The notes beneath the pieces were generated by a model. That model saw only the letters and a list, made by a program, of their open reading frames with translations. It did no database searches and was not told the origin of the DNA. 64,000 bases of DNA, taken from assembly GCA_050084985.1 (NCBI GenBank), contig JBITNC010000002.1, positions 34,162,001 to 34,226,000 on the forward strand. The letters run 5' to 3'. The DNA is from Nageia nagi. Lineage: Eukaryota > Pinophyta. Below, piece after piece: positions 63,511 through 64,000 of the stretch (its first letter is position 1; each line of letters opens with the position of its first letter). A program made the position numbers and the translations under genes.

Positions 63511-64000
63511 CACAAATCTTTATAAATAGAATCATGATAGAAATTCAATAAACATAGCATGCTTTTCATGTATTCTTAGTTAATACATATTAAATATATT
63601 CTAAGGTTTCTTCAACTATAAAATCTCATTCATTTCTCTATTTTTTTATGTTACATATGTCATTCTATCTTTGATTTCTTTCTCATGTATCCTTTCATTC
63701 TATTCTTTTTTGAAACTTTTCCAACATCTTCTTGAATACAATAATATCATCCTTTGTAACTCACTTCTCCAATGATGAATGTCCTATTTATTCAAAACAA
63801 TACTCAATTAAAAAAATTATGATAAATACATTTTTCAAAAAATTTTCTAACTCTCAGTTATGATATATCATGGGTAAGGGATTCTAGTCTTCTTAGAACT
63901 GCATTCATGAGCACATTTAATATTGATTTTGGCTTGATGGACATGATTACTTCCAAATATAACCATAAAATATATGAGATTTAAAGATATAAGATTTTTA

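Larger units (their letters stand above)
47990..63977 (+). repeat. Segmental duplication, copy B (about 16 kb in window)
   Basis: Direct, co-linear partner of 23,240-40,210. The offset drifts from about 24.7 kb to 25.0 kb and then to 23.7 kb (about 23.3 kb just before the minisatellite) because of the extra array unit, the missing 1.6-kb block and the added minisatellite. Alignment appears to end near 63,977, 23 bases before the window edge, so the true end may lie outside. Confidence 0.93.

Overview
The window is nuclear DNA from a large, AT-rich, repeat-loaded seed-plant genome. The evidence is a MYB98/MYB118-type R2R3-MYB gene with GT-AG introns, plant LINE and Ty3/gypsy retroelements, pieces of PLS-class pentatricopeptide repeat (PPR) genes, a foldback MITE and many (TA)n microsatellites. 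A gymnosperm is plausible from the gene-poor, retroelement-rich layout, but that is inference. Nothing bacterial is present. Only one gene reads as intact: the MYB gene at 30,558-32,453.

Layout. 0-2.3 kb: a G-rich minisatellite, a tRNA-like SINE remnant and a probable LTR. 3.2-4.3 kb: an old inverted fragment of the same MYB gene, broken by a solo LTR with a perfect 5-bp target duplication and carrying an internal inverted duplication that can fold back. 5.9-11.65 kb: a dead LINE, plus strand. 15.6-24.1 kb: an old minus-strand Ty3/gypsy element of Tat/Ogre type, interrupted by a complete-length but dead 6-kb Ty3/gypsy element with two 410-bp LTRs. 40-48 kb: a decayed unknown ORF region and another Tat-type pol fragment.

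The dominant structure is a direct segmental duplication of about 16-17 kb. Copy A runs from about 23.24 to 40.21 kb and copy B from about 47.99 kb to the window end. Both copies contain, in order: a gag remnant, a tandem array of PPR E-domain fragments, a second shorter-period array made from the tail of the same E domain, an unidentified minus-strand exon, the MYB gene, and a long conserved downstream region. The MYB copy in A is open throughout (526 codons from the first ATG). The copy in B has several frameshifts, one inside the R3 repeat, and is a pseudogene. Copy A alone carries a perfect 158-bp foldback element and a decayed intron-containing gene piece.

The most unusual items are the PPR-derived tandem arrays (four full units in A, five in B), the MYB-derived inverted duplication at 3.3-3.46 kb, which resembles a proto-hairpin small-RNA locus, and the minus-strand exon beside the MYB gene whose three differences between copies are all synonymous.
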